NCBI GenBank assembly: GCA_029287195.1
Contig: JARFRN010000227.1
Span: 1 to 52,308 of the forward strand
Origin: Acidimicrobiia bacterium
GTDB taxonomy: Bacteria > Actinomycetota > Acidimicrobiia > Spongiisociales > UBA5794
Direction: 5' to 3'
DNA: 52,308 bases
This document shows, one piece after another, positions 17,871-26,358 of this stretch (position 1 is the stretch's first letter; the number at the start of each line of letters is the position of its first letter). The notes beneath the pieces were generated by a model. It saw only the letters and a program-made list of their open reading frames with translations. It was not told the DNA's origin and made no database searches. Both the position numbers and the translations under genes were made by a program.

Positions 17871-18647
17871 TCAGCCCTCCTCCTGGTTGGTGTCTGTTGC
17901 GTCGCCCTCGATCATCTCCTCGGCTTCGAGAACAACCAGTTCCTCCTGGTGACGGCGGCGAGCAATGACGCCTCCGACGCCCGCCAGAACCGCAGCCCCC
18001 AGTGTCAGCGCCACTGCACTGGGTTGCACGACCTTCTGCCACATGTCCGCCATGAACGGGGTCTTGGGGTCCAGCGGAATGTCCAGCAGTTGGGGATCAT
18101 CCGGGGCTACCACCAACATGCCGAGCCCACCGGCTTGAGTCTCGCCGTAGACCTGTGCATTTGGGTAGCGTTCCCGCAATACCTCGGCACGCCGATGAGC
18201 CTCAGCCCTGATTTCCTCACGCGGGCCGTACATGAGCGCATCGCTCGGGCATGTTCTTACGCACCAGGGCTCGCCACCGGCAGCGACGGTCGCCGCACAG
18301 CCGTCGCACTTGCTGGACTTGCCCTCCCACATCACAGGCACCTGGTAGGGGCAGGCTTCGGTGCAATAGGAGCAGCCGCTGCAGACGCTGCGATCGAGGC
18401 GGGTGAGACCATCTTCTTTGTACAGCGCCCCCGTCGGGCACACAGTCACACAGGCTGCATCGGCGCAGTGATAGCAGCGATGATTGTTCCAGCCGCCCGT
18501 CAGCTTGGGGAACTCGCCGTGGGTCTTCTCGATCAGCTGGACATATTGCTGACCTTCCCCGAGCTCATTGCCAACCTTGCACGAGGCGACGCAGGCCTGG
18601 CAGCCGATGCAACGGCCCAGATCTAGGAGGAATGCGTAGTCGGCCAT
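17871..18647 (-). CDS. Four-cluster ferredoxin-like electron transfer subunit with C-terminal membrane helix
   Basis: A 258-residue FeS subunit of the PhsB/FdhB type that wires the catalytic subunit to cytochrome b. Four [4Fe-4S] motifs are visible: GRCIGCQACVASCKVGN, CYHCADAACVTVCPTGAL, CSGCSYCTEACPYQVPV and KCDGCAATVAAGGEPWCVRT (continuing CPSDAL). Near residue 205 a single hydrophobic helix (VALTLGAAVLAGVGGVIARR) anchors the protein, as in formate dehydrogenase-N beta subunits. An acidic tail follows. It starts one base after the molybdopterin subunit stop, so the genes are co-translated. The protein has no signal peptide of its own, consistent with co-export with the Tat-bearing partner. 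Confidence 0.9.
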   Translation of the reverse strand: MADYAFLLDLGRCIGCQACVASCKVGNELGEGQQYVQLIEKTHGEFPKLTGGWNNHRCYHCADAACVTVCPTGALYKEDGLTRLDRSVCSGCSYCTEACPYQVPVMWEGKSSKCDGCAATVAAGGEPWCVRTCPSDALMYGPREEIRAEAHRRAEVLRERYPNAQVYGETQAGGLGMLVVAPDDPQLLDIPLDPKTPFMADMWQKVVQPSAVALTLGAAVLAGVGGVIARRRHQEELVVLEAEEMIEGDATDTNQEEG

Positions 18648-18648
18648 G

Positions 18649-20940
18649 TCACACCCCCTCCCTGGTGAGTCTTACGAAGTTGACCCGCATCCCCGCTCCC
18701 CCACTGATCGGATCGAGCTTGTAGCGAGTTTGCAGCTTGGTGTCGCTGGCACCCTTGCCGTTGGCTCGGGTGAGGCCCTCAGACTTGTGGCCGAACCCGT
18801 GCGCCATGAACACGGCATCACCTCTTATCCGCTGGGTGGCCTTGACCTTGACCGGACCGTCGGTGACGCCGTCCTGGTTCTCCAGCATCACGTAATCGCC
18901 GTCCTCGATACCGAGCTGCTGCGCGATATCCGCATTGACCCACACCTCGTTCTCGGGATCGAGATCGCTGAGCACCGGCGTGTTCTGTGTCTTGGCAAAC
19001 GTATGCACCGGGCTCCTGCCGTAGAGCAAGCGGAAGTACCCGGCTGGGGGCTCATCAACCGGTTCGTAGACCGGCATTGGGTCGTGACCGGCTTCGGCGA
19101 GCTCCTCTGAATACAGGTTGATCTTGCCGGAGGCGGTGTGGAACGGCGACGAACCATCGAAGTCCTCCAGGTACGGCTTGCCGTCCTGGATGATGACTCC
19201 ACCACGGGACCGCATGTCCTCGATGCTGGAGCCCACCGAAACGAGCCGCTTGTCGATGAACTCCTCGATGGTCTCCCACTTGTAATAACCGTCGAGGCCA
19301 ACTCGGAGACCGAGCTCGCGGGAGATCCACCAACCGGGCTTGGTGTCGTACATCGGTTCGACGGCCGGCTCGCGCAAGGCGATGTAGGGCGTCTTGTGCG
19401 ACACCTTCCACAGGTCCTCGTACCGCTCGAGATAGGTGGCCTCGGGAAGCACGACATCGGCCCAGGCAATGTGTTCCATGGGCAACACGTCGATCGCCAC
19501 GACGAACTCGAGAGCCTTGAGGGCCTCGAGAGTTCGTTGTGGATTCGGCACCGAATGCAGCAGATTGGTCCCGTAGACCATGAGACCCTTGATGGGATAG
19601 GGCTCACCGGTGATCATCGGCTCGATCAGCTCCTGCAAGGCGGTTGGACCGCGCATGAACGCCTGGCGCACGCCGTCGGCCCGTGCCTTGCCGGTCGGAC
19701 CCAGCGGCAGTTCTGCGCTCTCCTCCCCCGGCTCGGCGGAGCAGCCGCCGGAACTACCGGTGATCGTCCACGGCGGCAGCGGGTAGTCATCGAGATACGC
19801 CGACTTGTTGAAGTACAAGCCGCCTTCACGGCCGTAGGCGCCCAGCAGGGCGTTGATGAGATACGTGGCCCTCATGCGCTGCGAGTCGTTGCCGTACCAC
19901 GTCGTGTGACGACCGGGCACGACTGCAGAGCGCGGCAGGTTGGCTGCCATGACTTGGGCGGTCTCCCGGATCTGGGCGGCCGGCAGGTCGGTGATTCCGG
20001 CCGCCCAGTCGGGAGTGAATTCGGCCACATGTGCGGCGAGTTCATCGAAGCCTTGCGTCCATTCATCGACATAGGCCTTGTCGTAGAGGCCGTCGCCGAT
20101 GATCACGTTCATCCATGCCAGCAGAAGCGCGGTGTCCGTGCCCGGCTTGATGGGCAGCCAATAGTCTGCCTTGGCAGCAACGCTGGAGAACCGAGGATCG
20201 ACCACGATGACCTTGGCGCCACGGGCATGGGCATTGGCGAAGTCCTGCATGGTCGTGTTGCGGGCGTCTTCGCCGATGTGGCTGCCGATGAGCGTCATCG
20301 CCTCGATGGCATCCCAATCCACCGGCTCGTGCCCGCCTACCGCCGACCCATAGGTCAATGTGGCAGCCTCGTCGCGGGGGCTGAGGCACAGGGACGACGA
20401 GGGCTTGGCTGCGTTGGGGGTACCCCACGCCTGTGCGAAGTAATCGGCAAACCAGTGGTCGCCCGAGGTATGGCCAAACACGGCAAGGGCCTCCTCGCCA
20501 TATTTGTCCCTGATTTGCAGTAGGGCAGCGGCGGTGTAGTCGAGGGCCTCTTCCCAGGAGACCTCTTTGAACTGGCCCGATCCGCGGTCACCGGTGCGGA
20601 TCATGGGTGCCTGGAGGCGATCCGGGTCGTACATGAACGATGGGCCACCTTGGCCTCGAGCGCACAGCATTCCGCGACTCTTCGGGTCCAGCGGATTGCC
20701 GTCGATCTTGCGAACAACACCGTTGACGGTATGCACCACCACGCCGCAGCGCCATGGACAGATGTCACAGACGTTGTAAGTCGTCTCAATGGGCCCTTCG
20801 AGGTACCACGGCTCCTCGACGGAGAAGACGCCGCCGGCGGGGCCAATTGGATTGGTGGGAGCCATCAATGCCAACCCGCCGCTGGCAAGCCCACCTTTAA
20901 GGAACGACCTGCGCGTGATATCGAGCTTTACACGTGCCAC
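18649..20940 (-). CDS. Tat-exported molybdopterin oxidoreductase, probable thiosulfate/polysulfide reductase catalytic subunit (PhsA/PsrA-like)
   Basis: A 763-residue DMSO reductase-family enzyme. The N-terminus has a twin-arginine signal (DITRRSFLKGGLASGG). The proximal [4Fe-4S] motif is C58-x2-C61-x3-C65 with C93 (YNVCDICPWRCGVVVHTVNG, MLCARGQGG). In the Mo-ligand position I see PSSSLCLSPRD (C185). The residue after Cys is Leu, not the His found in formate dehydrogenases. The length is that of PsrA/PhsA and well short of FdnG. Together with the cytochrome b subunit and the sulfur-carrying rhodanese this favours thiosulfate or polysulfide reductase. An unusual formate dehydrogenase or another oxyanion reductase remains possible. 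The start is GTG at 20940. The upstream region carries a CRP-type site and other candidate operators. It is the first gene of a minus-strand four-gene operon. Confidence 0.75.
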   Translation of the reverse strand: MARVKLDITRRSFLKGGLASGGLALMAPTNPIGPAGGVFSVEEPWYLEGPIETTYNVCDICPWRCGVVVHTVNGVVRKIDGNPLDPKSRGMLCARGQGGPSFMYDPDRLQAPMIRTGDRGSGQFKEVSWEEALDYTAAALLQIRDKYGEEALAVFGHTSGDHWFADYFAQAWGTPNAAKPSSSLCLSPRDEAATLTYGSAVGGHEPVDWDAIEAMTLIGSHIGEDARNTTMQDFANAHARGAKVIVVDPRFSSVAAKADYWLPIKPGTDTALLLAWMNVIIGDGLYDKAYVDEWTQGFDELAAHVAEFTPDWAAGITDLPAAQIRETAQVMAANLPRSAVVPGRHTTWYGNDSQRMRATYLINALLGAYGREGGLYFNKSAYLDDYPLPPWTITGSSGGCSAEPGEESAELPLGPTGKARADGVRQAFMRGPTALQELIEPMITGEPYPIKGLMVYGTNLLHSVPNPQRTLEALKALEFVVAIDVLPMEHIAWADVVLPEATYLERYEDLWKVSHKTPYIALREPAVEPMYDTKPGWWISRELGLRVGLDGYYKWETIEEFIDKRLVSVGSSIEDMRSRGGVIIQDGKPYLEDFDGSSPFHTASGKINLYSEELAEAGHDPMPVYEPVDEPPAGYFRLLYGRSPVHTFAKTQNTPVLSDLDPENEVWVNADIAQQLGIEDGDYVMLENQDGVTDGPVKVKATQRIRGDAVFMAHGFGHKSEGLTRANGKGASDTKLQTRYKLDPISGGAGMRVNFVRLTREGV

Positions 20941-20943
20941 TAT

Positions 20944-20980
20944 TTCCGACCTCTACTCCGACCTCTGTCCATTCCGACCC
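20944..20980 (-). repeat. Three direct repeats of YTCCGACC just upstream of the reductase gene
   Basis: TTCCGACC (20944), CTCCGACC (20956) and TTCCGACC (20972) lie in direct orientation at 12- and 16-bp offsets, between the CRP-type site and the GTG start. On the sense strand they read GGTCGGRA-like. They could be a direct-repeat operator or simply 5'-UTR sequence. Confidence 0.45.
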
Positions 20981-20981
20981 T

Positions 20982-20997
20982 TGTGAAGGAATTCACA
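20982..20997. promoter_or_regulatory. CRP/FNR-family operator TGTGA-N6-TCACA
   Basis: The 16-bp TGTGAAGGAATTCACA has perfect CRP-type half-sites with the standard 6-bp spacing, about 42-57 bp upstream of the reductase GTG. CRP/FNR-family regulators commonly control anaerobic respiration genes. Immediately next to it, 21001-21012 is a perfect 12-bp palindrome (CCGCATATGCGG). Confidence 0.65.
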
Positions 20998-21064
20998 TGT
21001 CCGCATATGCGGATTGGGTAATGTGATCATTCCAGAGTGGGGTGAGTGGACCCAGTGCCGACCT

Positions 21065-21163
21065 GTCCCTTCGGATGGGACGAAGGCCCAGAGGCGGCAG
21101 TCCCTCGCATCCCGGGACAATGGGACCTTTGAAAGGGACCATCAGTCCCAACAGTGGCGGGAC
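21065..21163. promoter_or_regulatory. Cluster of eight GGGAC/GTCCC half-sites
   Basis: Within 99 bp the pentamer GGGAC or its complement GTCCC occurs eight times, starting at 21065, 21077, 21100, 21114, 21122, 21135, 21145 and 21159. Several are inverted pairs, for example GGGAC-N5-GTCCC at 21135-21149. The density is far above chance and lies between the divergent reductase operon and cimA. Confidence 0.5.
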
Positions 21164-21175
21164 CCTAGTCTGGAA
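21156..21175. promoter_or_regulatory. DosR-box-like sequence
   Basis: GGCGGGACCCTAGTCTGGAA keeps the 20-bp layout of the mycobacterial DosR consensus (TTSGGGACTWWAGTCCCSAA), with the GGGAC and AGTC cores, flanking S and AA in register; the second half-site is degenerate. It sits directly upstream of the cimA -35. A hypoxia-type NarL-family regulator is a guess from the motif only. Confidence 0.35.
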
Positions 21176-21177
21176 GT

Positions 21178-21206
21178 TTGACCGCTGAACCCAAGTGGTC
21201 CATACT
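21178..21206 (+). promoter_or_regulatory. Promoter of the cimA leader (TTGACC-N17-CATACT)
   Basis: -35 TTGACC at 21178-21183, 17-bp spacer, -10 CATACT at 21201-21206, then 7 nt to a short leader ORF ATG at 21214. This is one of the best sigma70-type matches in the window. Confidence 0.7.
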
Positions 21207-21213
21207 CCCCGCC

Positions 21214-21249
21214 ATGAATTGCCCAACCGGCAACATCGCCATTAGATAG
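21214..21249 (+). CDS. Putative cimA leader peptide MNCPTGNIAIR
   Basis: An 11-codon ORF ending in TAG, positioned exactly where a leaderless transcript from the upstream promoter would begin. Two of its last four codons are Ile (ATC, ATT). Isoleucine is the end product of the citramalate pathway that cimA starts. It is followed by a small hairpin region and then an intrinsic terminator, the same order as the trpS leader. Two Ile codons are a weak signature, so the attenuation role is inferred. Confidence 0.5.
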   Translation: MNCPTGNIAIR

Positions 21250-21285
21250 GCGCCGCGCCGTATATCGGCGTGTGCGCCGCCGTGA

Positions 21286-21308
21286 CCCTCCGTGCTACGG
21301 AGGGTTTT
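21286..21308 (+). terminator. Intrinsic terminator/attenuator upstream of cimA
   Basis: CCCTCCGT-GCT-ACGGAGGG followed by TTTT forms a perfect 8-bp stem ending 20 nt before the cimA ATG. Between the leader ORF and this stem, CGGCG at 21266-21270 can pair either with CGCCG at 21256-21260 or with CGCCG at 21275-21279. These are mutually exclusive hairpins that could couple ribosome position to termination. Confidence 0.75.
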
Positions 21309-21328
21309 GCTTATCCAGGAGCGCTCGA

Positions 21329-22912
21329 ATGAGTACCCGCCCAGTCGAAATATATGACACCACCCTCCGCAACGGCACCCAACAGGAGGGGATTTCGCTG
21401 ACGGCGCGGGACAAACTGAAAGTGGCCCGCCTCCTCGACGATCTCGGTGTTGCCTATATCGAAGGTGGCTGGCCCGGTGCAAATCCGAAAGATGACGAGT
21501 TCTTTCGTCGCGCCAGGACCGAACTCGAGTTGCAGACATCGACACTGGTGGCATTCGGTTCCACCCGGCGGGCCAAGGTGCGACCTGAGGATGATGAGCA
21601 GTTGGCGGCCCTCCTCGCCGCGGAAACCGACGTCATCTGTCTGGTCGGCAAGACATGGGACTACCACGTCGAACACGCCCTCCGTACCGACCTTGACGAG
21701 GCAGTTGCGATGATCGGCGACTCCGTCGCGTACCTACGCTCCCAAGGACGCCGGGTCTTCTTCGATGCCGAGCACTTCTTCGACGGTCATCGGGCCAACG
21801 CCGATTTTGCACTGGCCGCGCTGCGGGCGGCTCACGACGCCGGTGCAGAACGCCTTGTGTTGTGTGATACCAACGGCGGCTTCTTGTCCCACGAGGTGTA
21901 GCGGATTGTCGGCGAGGTGGGCGCAACGCTCGGCGATGCGACGCTGGGGTGCCACTTCCACAACGATTCAGGGATGGCGGTCGGCAACTCGATTACCGCC
22001 GTGCTCGAAGGTGTTCACCAGGTGCAGGGATGTATCAACGGATACGGCGAGCGGACCGGCAACGCCGACCTCTGTTCACTGATCCCCAATCTGTCGCTGA
22101 AGATGGGCTTCGAGACGATCCCGGCTGATCGCCTGTCGCGACTGACAACGGTTTCACACCACCTGGCGGATCTGGTCAACCTCACTCTCGACCCCCACAT
22201 CCCTTACGTCGGTAGCTCAGCCTTCACTCACAAAGCCGGTCTCCACACCTCGGCGCTGGCACGACGCAGCGACGCCTACGAGCACCTGAACCCGGTAAGT
22301 GTCGGCAATGCAACGCGAGTCGTTGTCTCGGAGCTGGCGGGCCGATCAACCGTGTTGGCGAAGGCCAGAGCGCAGGGTCTCGACCTCAGTACCGAAGATG
22401 CCCAGCGGGTGGTCGATCGCATCAAGGAGCTGGAGCACATTGGCTACCAATTCGAGGCAGCCGACGGGTCATTTGAATTGCTACTGCGGGAGGCCCAAGG
22501 GTGGAAGCAGGACTTCTTCGAAATCGAGTCCTACCGTGTCTTTGTCGAGCACCGTAACAACGACGTGGTCGCTGAGGCCACCGTCAAGGTGTACGTAGGT
22601 GACGAGCGCGTGGTCACGACACGGGAAGGAGACGGACCGGTCAGCGCTTTGGACCGGGCGTTGCGGGCCGCGCTGAGTTGGGCTTATCCCGAGATCGCGG
22701 ATATCCATCTCACCGATTACCGCGTTCGCGACCTCGATTCGAGCGACGGAACCAGTGCCCGGGTGCGGGTGCTCTGCGAACATGCAGACATCGAAACCGC
22801 GTGGGGCACGGTCGGCGTACACGAGAACATCATCGATGCTTCGTGGAAGGCAGTGGTTGAAGGCTTGGTCATCGGATTGCTCCGTCACGTCAAGCGGAAC
22901 GGGGACGACTGA
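21329..22912 (+). pseudogene. cimA: Citramalate synthase CimA, interrupted by an in-frame TAG
   Basis: The gene starts at ATG 21329 after AGGAG and reads VEIYDTTLRNGTQQEGISLT, the DRE-TIM metallolyase signature. It reaches LVLCDTNGGFLSHEV and then meets TAG at 21899-21901. The same frame continues without shift: RIVGEVGATLGDATLGCHFH, then NDSGMAVGN, the CINGYGERTGNADLCSLIPN active-site region, and a full C-terminal LeuA-type regulatory domain. Without the stop it would be 527 residues, normal for CimA (acetyl-CoA plus pyruvate to citramalate, the threonine-independent route to isoleucine). A single C-to-T change in a CAG codon, or G-to-T in GAG, would create it. TAG ends other genes here, so recoding is unlikely. 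A sequencing error or a recent nonsense mutation are the main readings. Confidence 0.85.
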
Positions 22913-22996
22913 TCAGTCAACTTGGAGTTCGATGCGATCGAACACCAACCTCGGCCACCGACAATGCGCTCGAGTGTTGACGCTATGTTGCCCCAC

Positions 22997-24970
22997 ATGG
23001 ATTCCAAGACCCTTACGGCCACCGATCTATGGAACATGAGCCGAGTCGGCCAGCCCGAGCCGGCAAGCGACGGCAGCTGGGCAGTTGTCCCCGTCACCAG
23101 CTACGACATAGAAGGGAACGAAGGCACTACCCGCCTGTGGCGAGTCTGGGCCGATGGCTCGACCCGGCCCCTCACCAACCCGGATGCGTCCGGCACGGCC
23201 CCGGCACTGGCGCCCGATGGAAACGCCGTCGTGTTCATGCGGAAGCGCGCCGATGCCGACAAGCCGCAACTACACATCATGCGGATCGACGGCGGCGAAG
23301 CAGAGTGTCTTACCGATCTGCCGCTGGGAGTCTCCGCCGCCGGTTGGCTGCCGGACGGCTCGGGTCTGATCCTGGCCGCCCCATTACTGCGCGGCCATCC
23401 CAGCGTCGCTGCCACCCTCGAGGAGCTCGATCGAAGAGACGGTGCACCTACCGAGCCTGTGGTGACCGAGGATCGCATCTATCGGTACTGGAAACGCTGG
23501 CTGGTTGGGGGCGAGATGCACCACCTCTTCCACCTCGACCTATCCAGTCGAGAAGCAGTCGATCTCACGCCCGACCTCGATGATCTGATCGCTCTCGACG
23601 ATCCGACGGGCGTTTTCGATGTATCGCCGGACGGCACCGAAGTGGCGTTTACGGTCGACGTTGCCGGAGTCCCGCACGACCGATTCAGGTTCGCCATCCA
23701 TACGGTTGGCCTGGACGGCGCTCCGCCACAGCAACTCACGTCACCGCACCTGCTGCCTGCGCAGCAGCTGCGACCCCGCTACAGCCCGGAGGGCCGCCAC
23801 CTGATCTACGGCGTACAGCGCGAGCCGGATTACTACGCAGCCCAAGTTGAACTCGTTCACCACAATCGGGAGACCGGGGAAGAAGTGAGCCTTGCCCCGG
23901 AATGGGATCGATCGGCGGGCGGATGGGAGTACAACAGCAAAGGTGACATCGTGTTGCACGCCGGTCATGAGGGTGGCATGGCCGTTTTTGTCCTCCCCCG
24001 GGGAGCCACCTCCCCCACTCAATTGACCAGAGGGCTTTACGCACACGGGCCCCGCCCCACGACCGGCCCGATGTGGCTGCGGGTCGAGAGTCCGGCCCAC
24101 CCGGCAGAAGCGGCAGTTCTCGATGAGAGCGGAGTGCGTCGCGTGGGGGCATTCAATCAGACCATTCTGGACGACCTCGAGATGGGAGCGACCGGGGAAT
24201 TCACCTTCGGCGGAGCAAACGGCGCCCCGGTCCAGGCATACATCGTCTACCCACCGGGATTCGATCGGTCGAAGAAGTGGCCGCTGGTTCACAATATCCA
24301 CGGTGGCCCTCACAACGCATCGGGTGGCTCCTGGCACAGGCGGTGGAACACGCAGGCCCTCGCTGCCGCTGGGTACGTTGTCGTGTCGGTGAATTTCCAC
24401 GGCTCCGATTCTTTCGGCGATGATTTCACTCGGTCGATTCGCGGCGCCTGGGGGGACAAGCCCGCTGCCGACATCCTGGCGGCAACCGACCATCTCATCG
24501 GCGAGGGCTTCATCGACCAGGATCGCATGGCAATCGTTGGCGGCTCGTACGGCGGCTATCTGGTCTCCTGGTTGATCGGTCGGACCAACCGGTTTGCGGC
24601 CGCGATCTGCCACGCGGGTGTTACCGATGTGCTCGGCCAGTGGGCCAGCGACATAACTGCCGGCCGCGAAACGGCGATAGGCGGGGTTCCCTGGGAGGAT
24701 ATGGAGGCAGTGCAGCGTTGGAGCCCGCTGGCACACACCCACGGCATGGCGACACCAACCCTCATCATCCACGGTGAACTCGACTACCGAGTCGTAGTCA
24801 CACAGGGCTTGACGCTCTACGGCATTCTCAAGCAGAAAGGGGTCGATGCCCGGTTGGTCTACTACCCGGATGAAGGACACTGGATCGAGAAGCCGCGCAA
24901 CTCGATCCACTGGTACCGAGAGTTCATGGACTGGCTGGAGCGGTACATTGGTAGAGGACCGTCGCAATGA
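22997..24970 (+). CDS. S9 family prolyl oligopeptidase/acylaminoacyl-peptidase-like serine peptidase
   Basis: A 657-residue peptidase with an N-terminal beta-propeller of WD40-like/TolB-like repeats (GSWAVVPVTS, SPDGTEVAFTVDVAG, YSPEGRHLIYGV). The C-terminal alpha/beta-hydrolase domain has the catalytic serine in GGSYGGYLVSWL, the aspartate in HGELDYRVV and the histidine in DEGHWIEKP. It likely cleaves short peptides. There is no signal peptide, so it is cytoplasmic. The track ORF starts at 22922. ATG at 22997 (MDSKTLTATDLW) is preferred: a TATGTT -10-like box ends 7 nt upstream, suggesting a leaderless mRNA. The stop overlaps the next gene as ATGA, which couples translation to the decarboxylase. 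Confidence 0.9.
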   Translation: MDSKTLTATDLWNMSRVGQPEPASDGSWAVVPVTSYDIEGNEGTTRLWRVWADGSTRPLTNPDASGTAPALAPDGNAVVFMRKRADADKPQLHIMRIDGGEAECLTDLPLGVSAAGWLPDGSGLILAAPLLRGHPSVAATLEELDRRDGAPTEPVVTEDRIYRYWKRWLVGGEMHHLFHLDLSSREAVDLTPDLDDLIALDDPTGVFDVSPDGTEVAFTVDVAGVPHDRFRFAIHTVGLDGAPPQQLTSPHLLPAQQLRPRYSPEGRHLIYGVQREPDYYAAQVELVHHNRETGEEVSLAPEWDRSAGGWEYNSKGDIVLHAGHEGGMAVFVLPRGATSPTQLTRGLYAHGPRPTTGPMWLRVESPAHPAEAAVLDESGVRRVGAFNQTILDDLEMGATGEFTFGGANGAPVQAYIVYPPGFDRSKKWPLVHNIHGGPHNASGGSWHRRWNTQALAAAGYVVVSVNFHGSDSFGDDFTRSIRGAWGDKPAADILAATDHLIGEGFIDQDRMAIVGGSYGGYLVSWLIGRTNRFAAAICHAGVTDVLGQWASDITAGRETAIGGVPWEDMEAVQRWSPLAHTHGMATPTLIIHGELDYRVVVTQGLTLYGILKQKGVDARLVYYPDEGHWIEKPRNSIHWYREFMDWLERYIGRGPSQ

Positions 24971-26358
24971 GCTATGACCTCCACATGAGCCCCGATGACT
25001 TCCGCCGGCGCGGCCACCAGATGGTGGATTGGGTGGCTGACTACTTGGAGAACATCGAGCAATACCCGGTGATCTCGCAGGTCAAGCCGGGAGAGGTGCG
25101 AGCCGCACTCCCGGCGGCGGCGCCGGAAGGACCGGAGCCGTTCGAGACGGTGCTGCGTGATCTCGACGAGATCATCATGCCGGGCATAACTCACTGGCAG
25201 TCACCTCACTGGTACGCCTACTTCCCCGCCAACAGCTCCGGACCTTCGCTGCTCGGAGAACTTGCGGCCGCCGGCCTCGGCGTCCAAGGGATGCTGTGGG
25301 CAACATCACCTGCGGCAACCGAACTGGAGACCGTAGTAGTGGATTGGATGGTCGATCTGCTTGGCTTGCCGACTGAATGGAAGACCACCGGCCGGGGAGG
25401 TGGCGTTATCCAGATGAGTGCCTCGGACTCGACGCTGGTAGCCCTGGTAACGGCTCGCGAGCAGGCTGCTGCGCCGACCGACACTCTCGTGGTATACGCC
25501 TCGGACCAAACCCACTCGTCCTTGGAGAAGGGCGCCCGCATCGCCGGCTTCAGCCACGTTCGATCGATCAGAACGGACGCACAATTTGCGCTCGACCTTG
25601 CTGCCCTGCAGCAGGCGATAACCGCCGATCGGGACGCAGGCCTCATACCGGCATTTGTCGCAGTGACGGTCGGCACCACCGCAACGACCGCTGTCGATCC
25701 GGTCCGGCAGACCGCCACGATCGCAACCCGGGAGGGAATGTGGTGCCATGTCGATGCCGCCTACGCCGGTTCCGCCATGATCTGCCCGGAGTTCCGTCAT
25801 CACCAGGATGGCCTGGACCTCGTCGATAGTTACACTTTCAATCCGCACAAGTGGATGCTGACCAACTTCGACTGCAACCTCTACTACGTGGCCGACCGCC
25901 GACCGCTGCTCGACGCAATGAGCATTCTGCCGCCATACCTCCGCAACGAAGCCACCCTGTCCGGCGACGTGATCGACTATCGGGATTGGCACGTGCCCCT
26001 CGGTAGGCGCTTTCGGTCGCTCAAGCTCTGGTTTGTGCTTCGCCACTACGGCGCTGAGGGAATCCGCCGGTTCATTAGAGAACATGTCCGATTGGCTCAG
26101 GACCTCGCCGGGCGCCTGGAAGCAGACGATCGGTTCGAGCTGGTGGCCCCCCATCCGTTTGGACTGGTGGTCTTTCGCCACACCGATGGCAACGAGGCGA
26201 CCGCGCAACTGGCCAAGCACCTCAACAGCTCCGGCCGTGTCGCAGTCACACCAACAATGCTTGGAGATGCCACCGCAATCCGAGTATCCATCGGGTCGAC
26301 CCGCACGACCGCAGACCATGTCGACCAACTGTGGTCGATGATCGGTGAACTCGCCTGA
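24967..26358 (+). CDS. PLP-dependent aromatic amino acid decarboxylase (group II)
   Basis: A 463-residue enzyme of the aromatic-L-amino-acid/glutamate decarboxylase family. Its N-terminus matches plant and animal AADCs (DFRRRGHQMVDWVADYLENI), followed by THWQSPHWYAYFPANSS. The PLP lysine is in YTFNPHKWMLTNFDC, with a cofactor aspartate/alanine segment in WCHVDAAYAGSAMICPEF. It should decarboxylate an aromatic amino acid (Trp, Tyr, Phe or DOPA) to the amine. The exact substrate cannot be read from motifs. It overlaps the S9 peptidase by 4 bp and the next gene by one base (TGATG), so peptide breakdown and amino-acid decarboxylation appear linked. Confidence 0.92.
   Translation: MSYDLHMSPDDFRRRGHQMVDWVADYLENIEQYPVISQVKPGEVRAALPAAAPEGPEPFETVLRDLDEIIMPGITHWQSPHWYAYFPANSSGPSLLGELAAAGLGVQGMLWATSPAATELETVVVDWMVDLLGLPTEWKTTGRGGGVIQMSASDSTLVALVTAREQAAAPTDTLVVYASDQTHSSLEKGARIAGFSHVRSIRTDAQFALDLAALQQAITADRDAGLIPAFVAVTVGTTATTAVDPVRQTATIATREGMWCHVDAAYAGSAMICPEFRHHQDGLDLVDSYTFNPHKWMLTNFDCNLYYVADRRPLLDAMSILPPYLRNEATLSGDVIDYRDWHVPLGRRFRSLKLWFVLRHYGAEGIRRFIREHVRLAQDLAGRLEADDRFELVAPHPFGLVVFRHTDGNEATAQLAKHLNSSGRVAVTPTMLGDATAIRVSIGSTRTTADHVDQLWSMIGELA

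Noticed and set aside
19138-20523. 461-residue plus-strand ORF opposite the molybdopterin subunit
   Set aside because: Antisense shadow; the minus-strand gene has Tat, FeS and cofactor motifs.
21135-21149. GGGACCATCAGTCCC as a canonical DosR box
   Set aside because: Its half-sites are one base too far apart for the DosR consensus; the in-register candidate is at 21156-21175.
23741-24967. 408-residue minus-strand ORF opposite the S9 peptidase
   Set aside because: Antisense shadow; the catalytic triad is on the plus strand.
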